Below, piece by piece: positions 1 through 10,556 of a stretch of DNA of 64,000 nt (its first letter is position 1; every line of letters begins with the position of its first letter). The notes below the pieces were generated by a model. The model was not told the DNA's origin, searched no databases, and saw nothing but the letters and a program-made list of their open reading frames with translations. Position numbers and translations under genes: made by a program. This stretch comes from Fistularia commersonii (lineage: Eukaryota; Chordata; Actinopteri; Syngnathiformes; Fistulariidae), in assembly GCA_037954325.1 (NCBI GenBank), contig JBBMNZ010000007.1:8975501-9039500 (forward strand), read 5' to 3'.

Positions 1-14
1 CACAAATGTATACT

Positions 15-45
<31 letters not shown>

Positions 46-54
46 ACACACACA
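15..54. repeat. (CA)n microsatellite
   Basis: A run of CA dinucleotides (positions 15-40) is followed by an interrupted CA tail. It is a simple sequence repeat at the window edge. Confidence 0.9.
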
Positions 55-1602
55 TAACTGCATGATAGTACTGAGATGAAGCAGCTCACCCACCATGTGC
101 CTTGTTTCCAGGAAGGTTCCCAGTGGTCCACTAGGTTCTCCCTGTGCAGGTTCTCCCCATACTCCCCTGGTTGGGTTCCCTCTGTGTGGAGCATACATGT
201 CCTCCTGTCCTGGTTCTGTCAAGAGTCACCATCTACCCCCCACAGGTCCAGTCAGCAGGTTCATTGAAGACCACAGGTGTGAATGAAAGAGTGAGTGGCT
301 GCATGTCTGGAATTGACAGCTGACCCGTCCAGTTTAAAACCCGTCTCGGCTCCAGCACCTCCACCGGGCCAGGAGAACATCCATTTGTCAGAAGGTGTCG
401 TCAAGCTGCACGAGCAGGCAGAAGTCATCTTCCAAAACGCAGCATCGTTCAAATGAAGGAGAACCTCCCTCCCTCCAGAGCAGAACGGCAGAAGCCCGGC
501 ACCTTGTAGCAGCTCTGCTTAGCGCCGGGTCGCGGGGGAGGGGGAGCTCCAATTACAGCCGGAAATTACAGCCGTGATGATGAGTCTGTAAACACCAGCG
601 TGGCGTCACTGCCGACTTGACAAACACCCGGCCGGCGGCGCGCTCTGCCAACCATCTGAGGTGGGAGTCACAGGTTCGCTCTGAAAGGGAACGCCGCTTC
701 CCTGAAATGTTAACAAAAGATCTGCCGTGCTTTCTGGCGCCATGGAAACTTCTAGAGTCGCTTGTTCCCACTTCTTCTGACCACGCCTTCTCCTGCATCC
801 TCACCACTGATAGGGCCGGAGCACGTCATGATGAGGAAACTCCCACCAGAAGCTATTCACCTTTGCGGACCAAAAAAACGAACGCGTGCGCTTAGGGACT
901 TTTGATAACCTGTTGCCATGGCAACAGGGGAGTATTTCACCCGTAGGTTCGTGACGCTGATAGGTCCCTGTTTTACGGCGCTCTACGAGAGGCCGTACGT
1001 GCACCTCATGCATATCAACGGGTTTATCTGCAGAGGCCTGATGGTCACGGTCAACAGGCGGGCGATCAATAACCCCGGGGAGGCTCCACGCCTCCTGGGT
1101 CGGTACACAAATGGCTTCTCCTGGTCGTCCTCTCCTCCGCAGCAGGCAGCTGCGCCGAGCAGATAGCTGGAGAAAGGTCAGCGTGTGTCAATCAGTCACG
1201 CCAGCGGAACCACATGATTAATTGATATCATTGTCACTGTAGTGCATGAAGATACGAGGCCAGAAGACGAAGCGGCAGAGGAATAATTCCGCATGAAGCG
1301 ATTATCAATAGTTGGTCTTAGTTCCCAGGGAGACACCATCGGCGTGAATACCACAGGAGTGCACGACAGTGATTTCAAACAGAAATCAGCAGCTGCGGAG
1401 AGGTGAAAAAGCCCCCCTCCAACTCAGGTTAAAGCGCCACCCTCGGATTGAAGAGGCAGATTAGCGGGCGATGAGGAGGCCTGCTCACAGTGAGCACATT
1501 TAAGGAGCAGAAGGAAAGGTCAGGACGGCCTCCTGTTCAACGTGGGAAAGGCTCAGATTGGCCTCTCTGATGGTGGACAAGGTTCTTGTAATTACTGCAC
1601 TT

Positions 1603-1960
1603 CAGTCATTCATTCATTACTACACCGCTTTTCCTGCACTTAAAGCTGTGGGACGGCCGCAGCCCATCCCAGATGTGATTGGACGGGAGGCGGGGCTCAC
1701 CCTGGACCAACATTCATCTATTCGTCCTCCAACTCACATGCCAGGAATTGACAAACAACCGTCTCGTTGACACATCATATGGAGACATACAGTCATACGT
1801 GTTGCCGGACAATGTAGAAACCTCTGTGGGAAGAACCTGGAGAACCCTGAGGAACCCCTCGCAGACATGGAGGTGAACATGGAGGCTGTCGGAATCCAAC
1901 CCGGGACCTTCTGGCTGCACCAGCGTGCCTCCTGACTCTGCACTCCAAATAAATCCACGT
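1603..1960 (+). repeat. Degraded teleost interspersed repeat
   Basis: The block begins with ATTCATTCATTACTACACCG and contains, in order, segments like 'cccatcccag.tgtgattgg.cgggaggcggggctcaccctgga', 'gaggaacccctcgcagacatgga' and 'ggaatccaacccgggaccttctggctg'. The same ordered segments recur at about 4940, 27000, 30360, 32775, 57590 and 63350 on plus, and at about 21610 and 34690 on minus. This identifies a dispersed family commonly seen in fish genomes. I cannot assign a database name. The copies carry many substitutions and indels and have no coding capacity. Confidence 0.65.
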
Positions 1961-3664
1961 TTGGATCCGATGGCCTGACACCAATGTTCTCCACTTCCAT
2001 AATCCAGCCAATCCCTGCTGCCATTGGAGCAAGAGGGCAGGGCAGCTGTCAATCACAGGGTCTTCTGACTACCAATGTAGCCATCTTGGCTAGCCACGTC
2101 GCATAAACATACTTCGCATTTTCATCACAACCAGTACCGAGAGCTTGTCCTGCTGCTGCCGCTTCGTCCTCCAGGCTCCTCCTGGGGGGATTCAATGGCC
2201 TCCTTCCCCCGCGGGAGGACTTCTAATCCCTCCCCATCCGCCCAGTCGGCTGGAAACGAAACTTCATCTACTCTCCTCTTCCACGTGTCGTGCACTCATC
2301 AAAACGGCAAGGTGACGCGCCACTGCCCGAACCGTCCTCGTATATCCCCCGCCACCCCTGGTAAACTCCATTTCCAGCTCTGGATCTGGTCGTCGTCAGA
2401 CGGTGACCTCTAACGGGGAGTGGGGGGGGGGTGTCAGATCCAGCAAGCTTTCGGGTGAAGGGGGAGCTGTCGCTGCTATTAAGCACCGAGTTTTTGCAAA
2501 AACATGTAAGTCCGCCACCGCAACTCTGGAATCAACATGTATCCAGGAGTCCCGAAGAAAGGGTGATAACCGGTGGAAGAGGGAACACAGTGATTCAGAT
2601 GGAAGCCATGGAATTGAAAGGGTGGGGGTGGGTAGGCGTAGGCGGGTGGAGGAGAGGGGTGGTGGGGGGCAGATGTGGCCTTTGGGCTGAAACTGCTGAA
2701 TCACCACGTCTCTTCACATCACATCAGTGAATCCTGAACCCGGAGTTCTTCCTCTGCAGGCCATGAACCGGAAGAGGAGGAGGGGGAGGGGGGGCAGCAG
2801 TGGACAACAAAAAGTGAGCGAGGGGGCGGGGGTAGGCGATGACGGTAATGTCAGATAAAGAGATTCCCACCCCCGCCCCCAACTCCGTTATCCTTCCCTT
2901 GTTTTTGTCTCGGGGTGGCGTCACCTTGCAGGGCCCTGAAGGACGGCGTCTGCTCCCTTGCTCACATCGGGGGCTTGAATCTGTTATGTAAGGACATTTC
3001 CTGCAAATACACTCGTTCTCTCATCTCACAGCTCACCCCACCACCACCGCCGCCACCACCGTGCTCCCTTTTTGCAGCACAGCCAGAAAGACATAATGGC
3101 AGCGGCATCAATATTTGGCGCCCGCTAAGAGCATCTTCTAGGAGGGATTTAGCTAATTAGCATGTGTGTGCGTGTGTTTTCTTAGCCGCCACGCACAGAA
3201 ACACAGAAGACTGAACGCAAATGTCACCTCCATGATGGAAAATGGCCGGGATAAATAAAGCTGTCAGGGTTTACGGCCGTCCTCCGGCGTCACCGCCATC
3301 CATCTGTACCGTTGTGTTTAAATCCACCAATGGCTGAGTGGGGAAATCCTGACAGATCCAAGCTTCGTACTTTTTAGCCCGAGATTATTAGATTCCCTAA
3401 AAGCTCTCGGCCGAGCCGAGCCCCTTTGGACCAGATGTGTCATTTGGGTCCAAAAAAAGAAGCAGAAATTACGACCGAAGTTTCACTGCCAGATAATAAA
3501 GTCTGCTGGCCAACCTTCTCAGACCACAAGGGCACCAAGAGAGAACTTTAGAGAAACACGGCAGGTGAATATAAAAGTGCTATCATGCTAATTGGTGCGC
3601 AGACAAGCTTCTGGAACTCCTCCTGGAAATGAGGTCTTCTTCTAAATCAGCTCAGAGGGGGTCG

Positions 3665-4065
3665 GACTTTTAGAAGTAGACACATTCGACGCCGCCAATG
3701 TGGACTATGATGCTTATGGATGACATCGTGAACTGCGGTGTGTGCAGGGAGCAGGTGGAGGAACATCTACAGAGGGATGAAGAGAATGTATGACTGTGAA
3801 TGAGAGGATACCAAGTAGAGTGGAGATGAAGAAGGTGGAGGAGTTTAAGCACAGAGGGTCAACAGTCCGAAGCACTTGAGACGGTGGAGAAGAGGTGGAG
3901 AAAAGACCGTCAGAGGGGGACAGCACTTGTTAGATGCTCTGGAGATCAGATGGAGATGATTTGAACATGTAGAGAGGAGGGATGAAGATCTGGGTAGAAG
4001 GAGGATGAGGTTGGAGCTGCCAGACAGGAGGTCTGAAGGAAGACCAGAGGTTCAGACCAACTTTC
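3665..4065 (+). mobile_element. RTE-type LINE fragment (reverse transcriptase 3' part), decayed
   Basis: Conceptual reading across several frames gives pieces such as 'MDDIV.CGVCREQVEEHLQR', then 'VEEFK', 'ARCSGD' and 'RGMKIWVEGG', matching the order of the RT and C-terminal region of the fish RTE-like element seen more fully at 15545-17120. It has frameshifts and stops, is truncated at both ends and is non-functional. Minus-strand fragments of the same family lie at about 24640-24870 and 63470-63640. Confidence 0.6.
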
Positions 4066-4368
4066 CAAGCATGAAAGGTTTACCTAGGAGTGTAATGACC
4101 ACCTCCGCCAGCTGACTGCAGATGTAATTTCTTCGCCAGAACCTCGAGACTCCCTCCACAATTCAATGAAGGCTGGAAGGAGATCAGATTAAAAAAGAAA
4201 TAAAAAAAAAATGGGAAAGGGAGCAGGGCTTCCTGCAAGGGACGGCAGCCTCCAAAAACAGAAGCTGTTATTTTCTCATCTGCACCCTCGGTGTGTTTAC
4301 TCCCTGTCATTTTAGACACAAGTAAGATGGACTTCCAGCACTGACCTGGTCTAGAAGGCACCAGCTGA

Positions 4369-4369
<1 letters not shown>

Positions 4370-4409
<40 letters not shown>
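4370..4409. repeat. (CA)n microsatellite
   Basis: An almost pure run of about 20 CA dinucleotides in syn2 intron 1. Confidence 0.9.
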
Positions 4410-4411
<2 letters not shown>

Positions 4412-4939
4412 CCTGCCTGATGGTGGACGGTAAACATTCTCAGCATGACTTCCACCAAGGTTTTGGCCAACGGGGGGGCTCCTTGATTGCGGGTCTGATT
4501 ATGAAGAAGGTCAGCGCTCAATTCAGCAGTTCTGAACAATCAGCCATGAGGATGAAGATGAAGATGTGCTTCATCAAGGGGATTGTTTTTTTTCCCGAAA
4601 GCCCAAAGTCTCAGGATGGGGGGTCTGAACGGCAGGGGAGGCGGAAATCAATAGCGTTTAGCGGAAAGATTCTCCGCTCGGGAAGCTTTTATGGGACCAG
4701 GGAAAACCCAGGGGGGGGTTGTGTTGGGCTCGGAGAAGCAAACAACCTGCACCGGCGAGATGGGCTGACTTATGCTGGGATGTTTCTAGATACCTGATGA
4801 TGGTTCCCATCTATTGCACAGATGGACGGAGGTCGTGACTTCACTGGTGATGTTCTCGTTGCATAAAGCTATCCTGACATCGATGAGGGACTGGAACTGC
4901 ACCTCACTCATTTGGAGACATACAACTATGGATCCAGTG

Positions 4940-5110
4940 ATTGAAGATCTGGAGTATGCAAGGTCTCCAATGAACCTGCTACATGTTTTTGAACCATGTG
5001 AGGAACCCCACGCAGACATGGGGGAGAACCTGGAGGCTCCGCACAGAAAGGAATCCAACCCGGGACCTTCTGGCTGTGAAATGAACCCAAAAATAAACCC
5101 TGAGGGTGGA
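4940..5110 (+). repeat. Degraded teleost interspersed repeat, 3' part
   Basis: Contains the family segments 'gaggaaccccacgcagacatggg', 'aggctccgcacagaaagg' and 'aatccaacccgggaccttctggctgtg', also present in the copy at 1603-1960. The 5' half is missing or too diverged to recognise. Confidence 0.6.
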
Positions 5111-5519
5111 GAATCAGCTCGGTTCTGATCAGCTGGCCATCTGCCTGCTGCCTCCACAATAAAACCCTGACGTTTCATGAGAACCTGGACCACCAGCAAA
5201 ACCACAGCCCGGGAGACACTTTGATTGACAGGTCTGTCTTTCCCCGCCCTGCAATAAGATGCAGGTGGATTCTGAAGGTGGCTTACAGATTACGTCAAAG
5301 GGAGGATTAGGACTTCTGACGGGCTCTTTTATGCTGAAATGTCTGCAGCTTCCGATCGGGAGCCACCGAGAACCTCGCAGCCGCCGCGGGATTAACGTCC
5401 TGTAGCGCCTCAGCCGGTTAAGTGTGGCGGAAACTCGGCACAGGGCGATTCAGAGACGTGCACGGAGGTGCAGAGGCTGGAGCATCTGCCTCACAGCCAG
5501 AAGGATCACAGCTGGATGT

Positions 5520-5760
5520 CTGTATGACGTGTGAATGAGTGAATCCTTGTGTCGTGATATAATGTATGAATGAACGAGTGAATGGTCATATGATGTACGT
5601 CCATATATGGTGTATGAATGAAAGGATGAATGGTTGTATGCTTCTGGATGACTTGTTAATGAGTAAACGGTTGTGTCTCTATATTATGCATGAATGAGTG
5701 AATTGTTGCCTTTATATGACGTGTGAATGAGAGGGTGAATGGTTGCACGTCTCTTCATGG
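5520..5760. repeat. Degenerate minisatellite of TGAATGAGTGAATGG-like units
   Basis: At least five variants of a unit resembling 'tgtgaatgagtgaatggttgt...' follow one another, spaced about 45-60 bases and interspersed with 'tatatgatgt'. The unit resembles part of the interspersed repeat read on the minus strand, so the array probably arose by local expansion inside one inserted copy. Confidence 0.6.
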
Positions 5761-6992
5761 GTCCCTGTGATGGATCCATGCGTAAAACCCACCTCTCACC
5801 CTCCAGTCTTCATGCAACTCAGAGTACAAGATATTAGAGGATATTTATGAATGGATGAATGAATGGCATGAATATTTGAACCCTGGAAACCATCAAGATG
5901 CGGCTGAGCCCAGTCTGAATCCTGAGCACACTCTCAGCGCCGGTAATTCCTCACATAAATTGGATTTAATTCAGTCTTTGCCCAGCAATCTACAAAAACA
6001 CACTAATTATGGGACTCTCTCCTGGCAGTGTTCTGGATCCTGCAGTTGTAAACACGCCGTCCGACCCGGCCTATTAAATGATAACATTAGCATCTCCAAG
6101 TCTGTTAAACCCAAAAGGTCAAGTGCATCCGAGGAGGACGCCGTTCCACTGGCGGCGGCACCGAACGTCTGCTGAGTATCCATCAGCGGACGCCGTCGCA
6201 GGGGAACGACCGCCAGCCGGGAACAAATAGAAACGAAAAGGAAAAAAATAATGGAGATCAGTGGGGACGGGAGCGGCGCCGCGGGCTCACGACAGTTAAT
6301 TCAGATCCACATGCTCTTTTTTTTTTTCTTTTATGAAGAGGGGATGATGGATGTGGTGCTGGCAGGAGGAGAGCACCCCTGCAGCCTGCACTCGCTTTCA
6401 ACGGCTGCAGCCACCAACGTCCCACGGCACGCGGGATGAAGCCCGAGGACAGGTGAGAAGCTGTCTCGGCGCTTTAGCTTGAACAGACCCCGTTTCTATT
6501 TCGGGAGCGGCTCTGCTGTCGGTTCGAGGCGTGAGGGGGCGAGTGCGGCGTGACGGCTCGGGGTCGCCGTCACGAATTGCGCCCGAGGCTGGCCGCGCGT
6601 CGGCTATTAGTTGGCGAGCGACGCCGGGCCCTTGTATGCATCGCTCAACGGCGGTGACATGCAACGGCTGTTGAAGTTAACCTGGTTTATTGATCACAAA
6701 CGCTCAGATCCATGAATGGAGGTGGACCGGCGGCCAGAAGATGCGTGACGGCAATAAAACACAGAGCGACATCAGAGTAATGGACTGCTGCAAAAATTGA
6801 CCAGCGTTTATGTTAAGTGCCGCTACTGCAAAGAGACCGGGGTCACGCGTTGGCGGGCAGAATCCGGCGCCGCGATAACCGAGGACCTGCAGAAGTTCTG
6901 CTGACCCTTAAGCTCCTGACACCGTTAGAATCTGGGAAAACGCGCTGAGAACCCACTCGCGCTCGTAAAGGATCCCGCCGTGCATCACTCAC

Positions 6993-7405
6993 CACTCGTG
7001 CTGAGGCTCGTCGATGACCAGCAGGATCTTGAACTTCTTGGGAAGGGACGGGGATGGGGCCGACTGCTCCACGAGGCCAGCGGCAGAAGCCGCCGTCTGT
7101 TTGACGGCGTTGGTGATGGAGCTGAAGGAGCTGAAGAAGCCGGACGAAGAAGAGGAGGAAGACTGGGCCTGCTGAGCCGGCTGGATGGGACGTCGCTCCT
7201 GTGGCGCCGGGGACCCCTGCGGGGCCTGGGACGGAGCGCTGGTCGGGGACAGCGCCGGCGCGGGAGACGCGCCCTGTTGGGAAGGGGAGGAGGACGCCGG
7301 GGGAGGAGGAGCCGGCGGATCGGGCCTCTGGAGGTCCGTCATGTAGCCATTGGGCAGGTTGGACATGAAGCTGCTGTCGGACAGGCGGCGGCGCAGGAAG
7401 TTCAT
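6993..7405 (-). CDS. syn2: Synapsin II, first coding exon
   Basis: Synapsin II is a phosphoprotein on the cytosolic face of synaptic vesicles that tethers them to actin and to each other. The exon runs from ATG (7405) for 137 codons plus two bases. It opens with MNFLRRRLSDSSF, the conserved synapsin domain A, with the RRxS kinase site at Ser9, followed by SNLPNGYMTDLQRP. A proline/serine/alanine-rich linker (domain B) follows, then FFSSFSSITNAVKQTAASAAGL, and the start of the ATP-grasp domain C (KILLVIDEPQHEW) at about residues 126-137. The tryptophan codon is split by a GTGAGT donor whose first base is position 6992. Downstream exons must lie left of the window. The order of its neighbours tamm41 and vgll4 supports SYN2 over SYN1 or SYN3. 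Teleosts can keep two syn2 copies, and which one this is cannot be told from the exon alone. Confidence 0.93.
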
Positions 7406-8160
7406 GGCGGCGGCGGTGACGGGGAGGTCGGTCTGTCGGGCGGTCGGCTGGTGGTCGGCGGAGGCGGGGGGCGCTTACGGGATCTGATCAAAGGTCGCCG
7501 GAACGGCAGAGATCATATCCCTCCGGATGATGGAGGGGCGACGACGGGGAGCTGCTTCTGCTGCAAGGAGGGGGACGCCGAAGGTGTCGGAGAGCTCCAC
7601 GATATGCAGCCCAGCCAGGAGGGGAGGAAGGGCAGCCGCGCTCGCCGATTGGTCTTCTTCCTCCTGAGCCTCGCACCTCCTCACGGACGTGCGGTCGGTC
7701 GGTCGGTCAGTCGGTCTGTGGACGGCGGAGCGGGAGGTGCAGTGTCGCCCCCTGTGGTGAGGTGCTGCCGACACCGCCTGCACGCCTCCTGAGATACCGC
7801 AAGCTGAATGCGCTGAAGGGATGCTGCTCGCTCGGCTTATCTCGCCCTCTCTCTCCCTCTGTCGTGCTCTCTCGCTCCGCACACTCCCATCCTCTCTCTC
7901 TCTATCCCCTCCCCCTCTCCCTCCCCCTTTCGTCCTCCTACATCGAGCGTACTCGCGTGTGGCGCCGCAGCCCGTCGTAGCGCAGCGTGCCGTGTGCAAC
8001 CAGTGGAAGGGGTTTCCTTGCAAGCGTGCACCGAGGTGGAGTCGGCAGACGGGGGACGCACATCAGCCCCACCTCCACATCCTCCTCCTGCCATTTTTCC
8101 ATCCATCCATCCCCCTCAGCTCACCCTCCGCCTTCTGGTTCTCCGCTTCAGAGCTGACAT
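7406..8160 (-). promoter_or_regulatory. syn2: syn2 5' UTR and CpG-rich promoter region
   Basis: The sequence upstream of the syn2 start codon (rising coordinates) is rich in CpG and GC from about 6850 to 8160, then changes to AT-richer DNA. No TATA box is evident, which fits a CpG-island promoter. A CT-rich tract (7845-7935 on the plus strand, GA-rich on the coding strand) lies 440-530 bases upstream of the ATG. The transcription start cannot be located from sequence alone. Long open frames here (for example minus 7475-8023) are explained by GC-rich composition. Confidence 0.6.
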
Positions 8161-9191
8161 TTTAGCGGATTAATTCTCACGGTACTGAAACCGTCCCCCT
8201 CCCCCTCCACCGAAGTGCCAATGTTATGTTTAGAGCATACGATGCCGATTTGTAATCTGAAACCCCGGAGTGGAGGCAGGAGGAGCGGGACTGTCATCCA
8301 TCCTTCGCTTCATCACCTGCCCCGATTTGAAAAGGCTGCCCCCCGGTTGCACACCAACAGGCGAGGTTGAACGTGAGTTTTTTTTTATGTGGTGAGCTTT
8401 CCCAACAAATAGCTGCCATGATGACACGGGCGTCAAACTCACAACCCCTTGGAGCCGCCCGTTTAAAAAAATAAATAAAAAAACAGCGCAATGTTTGGCT
8501 GTGTCCTGTTTTTGTTTTTCTTGACCCTTTCAGACACAACTGGGGGCACACTTTCCCCATCTGGGTCTCTCTCAACGGCGAGCAGCTCCACACGTTCACG
8601 CTCTTGAACGCACCATGGGTAGAAGTTGTGCAAGTGACCTGGCCCCTCTCCCTTTTGATATGTCTTCAAATTTTAGATGCAGAGTAGCAGATTTGTCGCC
8701 AGTCATGATGAGTCAAGCCCAGGAGAGCTGTGCGCACGCACACACACACACACATGCCACCTCCTCGTGCAGAGTGAGTCACAGAGCAGCAGCGTGCGCT
8801 GTAAGTGCATCCTAAGCCGGCGCTGGCCTACATCTTCCCTGACACACATCCACATTCCCGGACGGATGTTATATAATAAAACATGTGTGTGTGAAATGAT
8901 GCACACGGCTGCGTCCGAGCCGGGCGCCGTCGGACCTCATTGTTCATTCATTCACTTATTCAGTTAGTTTTAGAGCTTATCCTACTCACAAGGCTCATCC
9001 CAGCTGCGGTGAGGTTAGGAGGCGGGGCTTAACTCGTCCGGGTCAGATGTCACCCGTCCGACCGCCGACCTGCCGAGTGACCTTTGAGGGGGAACGAAAA
9101 GACGGATTGTCGAGACAGATAAACAAAAACAAAAAGATTGCAGTCTGAAGTAAACACAGTGTGGGTTTGTAAACAAAGCTGCCAGTGTGTA

Positions 9192-9228
<37 letters not shown>

Positions 9229-9611
9229 GCAGCCTTCTTCATGCACGTGCAAAAGGATGCCTCCAGTTTTCCTGCAGGAGGTTAGCGGCAGCGACAACCT
9301 GCAGTTTTGACACGGTTTTGTGTTTTTGGGGAAAAAACAAAAAGGAAAATCTATTTGCAGACAATCATCCAGGTTGCCATGGTCACAGGAAATGGGGGCG
9401 GGGCCAAACCTGTAAATCACAGGTCAACATACAGACGTCCAAGCATCCACTCTGCACTGATGCCCTTTTATTTATGCATCAGTGTTTTTATGCACAAATA
9501 TTTGAAGCACTTAGGAGAGGCACATTTAAAACTAAATACTCTAAATATGCATGACTCATTTAGTATTAACCCTTAAGACTCATGGGGGGACTCAACACTG
9601 ACCAGGAATTA
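8160..9611. other. Intergenic DNA between syn2 and tamm41, part 1
   Basis: I see no gene here. It holds a partial copy of the interspersed repeat (about 8943-9030) and a CA repeat (9193-9227). The open frames are short, lack family resemblance and overlap one another. Confidence 0.5.
9193..9227. repeat. (CA)n microsatellite
   Basis: A pure run of about 17 CA dinucleotides. Confidence 0.9.
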
Positions 9612-10556
9612 CTGTATTTTTTGGACTATAAGTGTCCATTTTTTTCCATGTTTTGGCTGGTCCTGCGACTTATACTCGGGTGTGACTTATAGATTAAAAT
9701 ATGTAATTTCACGTGTTTGTTATTTTCACACTGACAGCCGCAGAAGTGCGCTCTTGCCTTGTGTGCCAGTATCTGCTACTCCTATTACTCCTGTATCATG
9801 GGAAATTTAAGATTTAATTATCTACTTATAAAGACTGGACACAAATGCCCCCAAACAGAAAATCATATGCTGCAGATTACAAGCTACTAGTAGCGAAGAA
9901 TGCAGCTGGAAAACAGTAATCAAGCAGCAGAAAGAAAGTTTGGAGTGAGCAAGAAACTCTTGAGGGACTGGCAAAAGGCGGAGGATACTCTAACTGCAAT
10001 GAGGAAAACAAAAAAAGCTAATCGCGAGCTAAAAGCTAGATGGCCACAGTATGTCTTCACGCCCCGGTTGTTGCCAAGGCGATGAATATAAATGACTTTA
10101 CGTGAGGACCTTCTTGGCGTTACCGCTTCGTGCCACGCAACAGCCTCCCTATCAGAGCACGGGCGGCCATGTCCCAAAAACAGCCACGCAGAAGAGGAGG
10201 CAGCATGCCGTGTACCTCCGGAGCTGGCAGAGTTGCTCAGAAGTGACACCAAGGATGGAGAATTCAATAGATTTAGTGATTTGGAGTGAGATCAAGTATT
10301 TGCTAAACTTGTTATGCTATGTTGTTCATGCTATAGTTATCTGAATAGCATAACAGATACCTATTCCGCCTGTTTTCTACTCTATCGTCATTACGATAAC
10401 TCACTTTCCAAGGTGAAATGTTTGTTCTTGGTCTCTGATTTTTCAAAATAAATTTCACCCCAAAATGCAACTTATAGTCAAGTGCAACTTATATGTGTTT
10501 TTCTTTCTTCATTATGCATTTTTTGGCTGGTGCAACTTATAATCCGGAAAATACAA
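9612..10556 (+). mobile_element. Pogo/Tigger-like DNA transposon, internally deleted
   Basis: The left end CTGTATTTTTTGGACTATAAG and the inverted right end TTGTATTTTCCGGATTATAAG form terminal inverted repeats, and TA lies immediately outside each end, as expected for the TA target duplication of the Tc1/mariner-Pogo superfamily. The motif 'ttttggctgg..c.gcgacttat' recurs subterminally in both arms. Inside, broken frames read as a transposase N-terminus: 'MPPNRKSYAADYKLLVAKNAAG' (about 9848-9915), then 'AAERKFGVSKKLLRDWQKAED' and 'AMRKTKKANRELKARWP' (about 9930-10045), a psq-type helix-turn-helix region. The catalytic domain is missing; only a short acidic tail (SDTKDGEF, about 10240) remains. 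It is a non-autonomous remnant. Confidence 0.85.

Larger units (their letters stand above)
1..6992 (-). other. syn2: syn2 intron 1 (partial), non-coding
   Basis: This stretch lies 3' of the syn2 exon 1 donor on the minus strand. I found no match to the expected synapsin exon 2 (start of domain C) on the minus strand, so I read it as the 5' part of intron 1, which is at least 6.9 kb. It holds a CA repeat at the left edge, two degraded copies of a teleost interspersed repeat (about 1603-1960 and 4940-5110), a degenerate GAATGAGTGAATGG-type minisatellite (5520-5760), LINE debris (3665-4060) and another CA repeat (4370-4409). The open frames seen here are short and have no recognisable protein family. 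Confidence 0.6.

Noticed and set aside
7755..7785. Possible REST/NRSE silencer near syn2 (GGTGCTG half-site)
   Set aside because: Only one half-site matches and the second half does not fit at a permitted spacing.
6980..7792. 270-codon plus-strand open frame overlapping syn2 exon 1
   Set aside because: It is antisense to a well-supported synapsin exon and owes its length to high GC. It is glycine/arginine-rich without a domain.
7475..8023. 182-codon minus-strand open frame upstream of syn2
   Set aside because: It lies in the CpG-rich syn2 leader, reads low-complexity Arg/Glu/Gly, and has no family resemblance.
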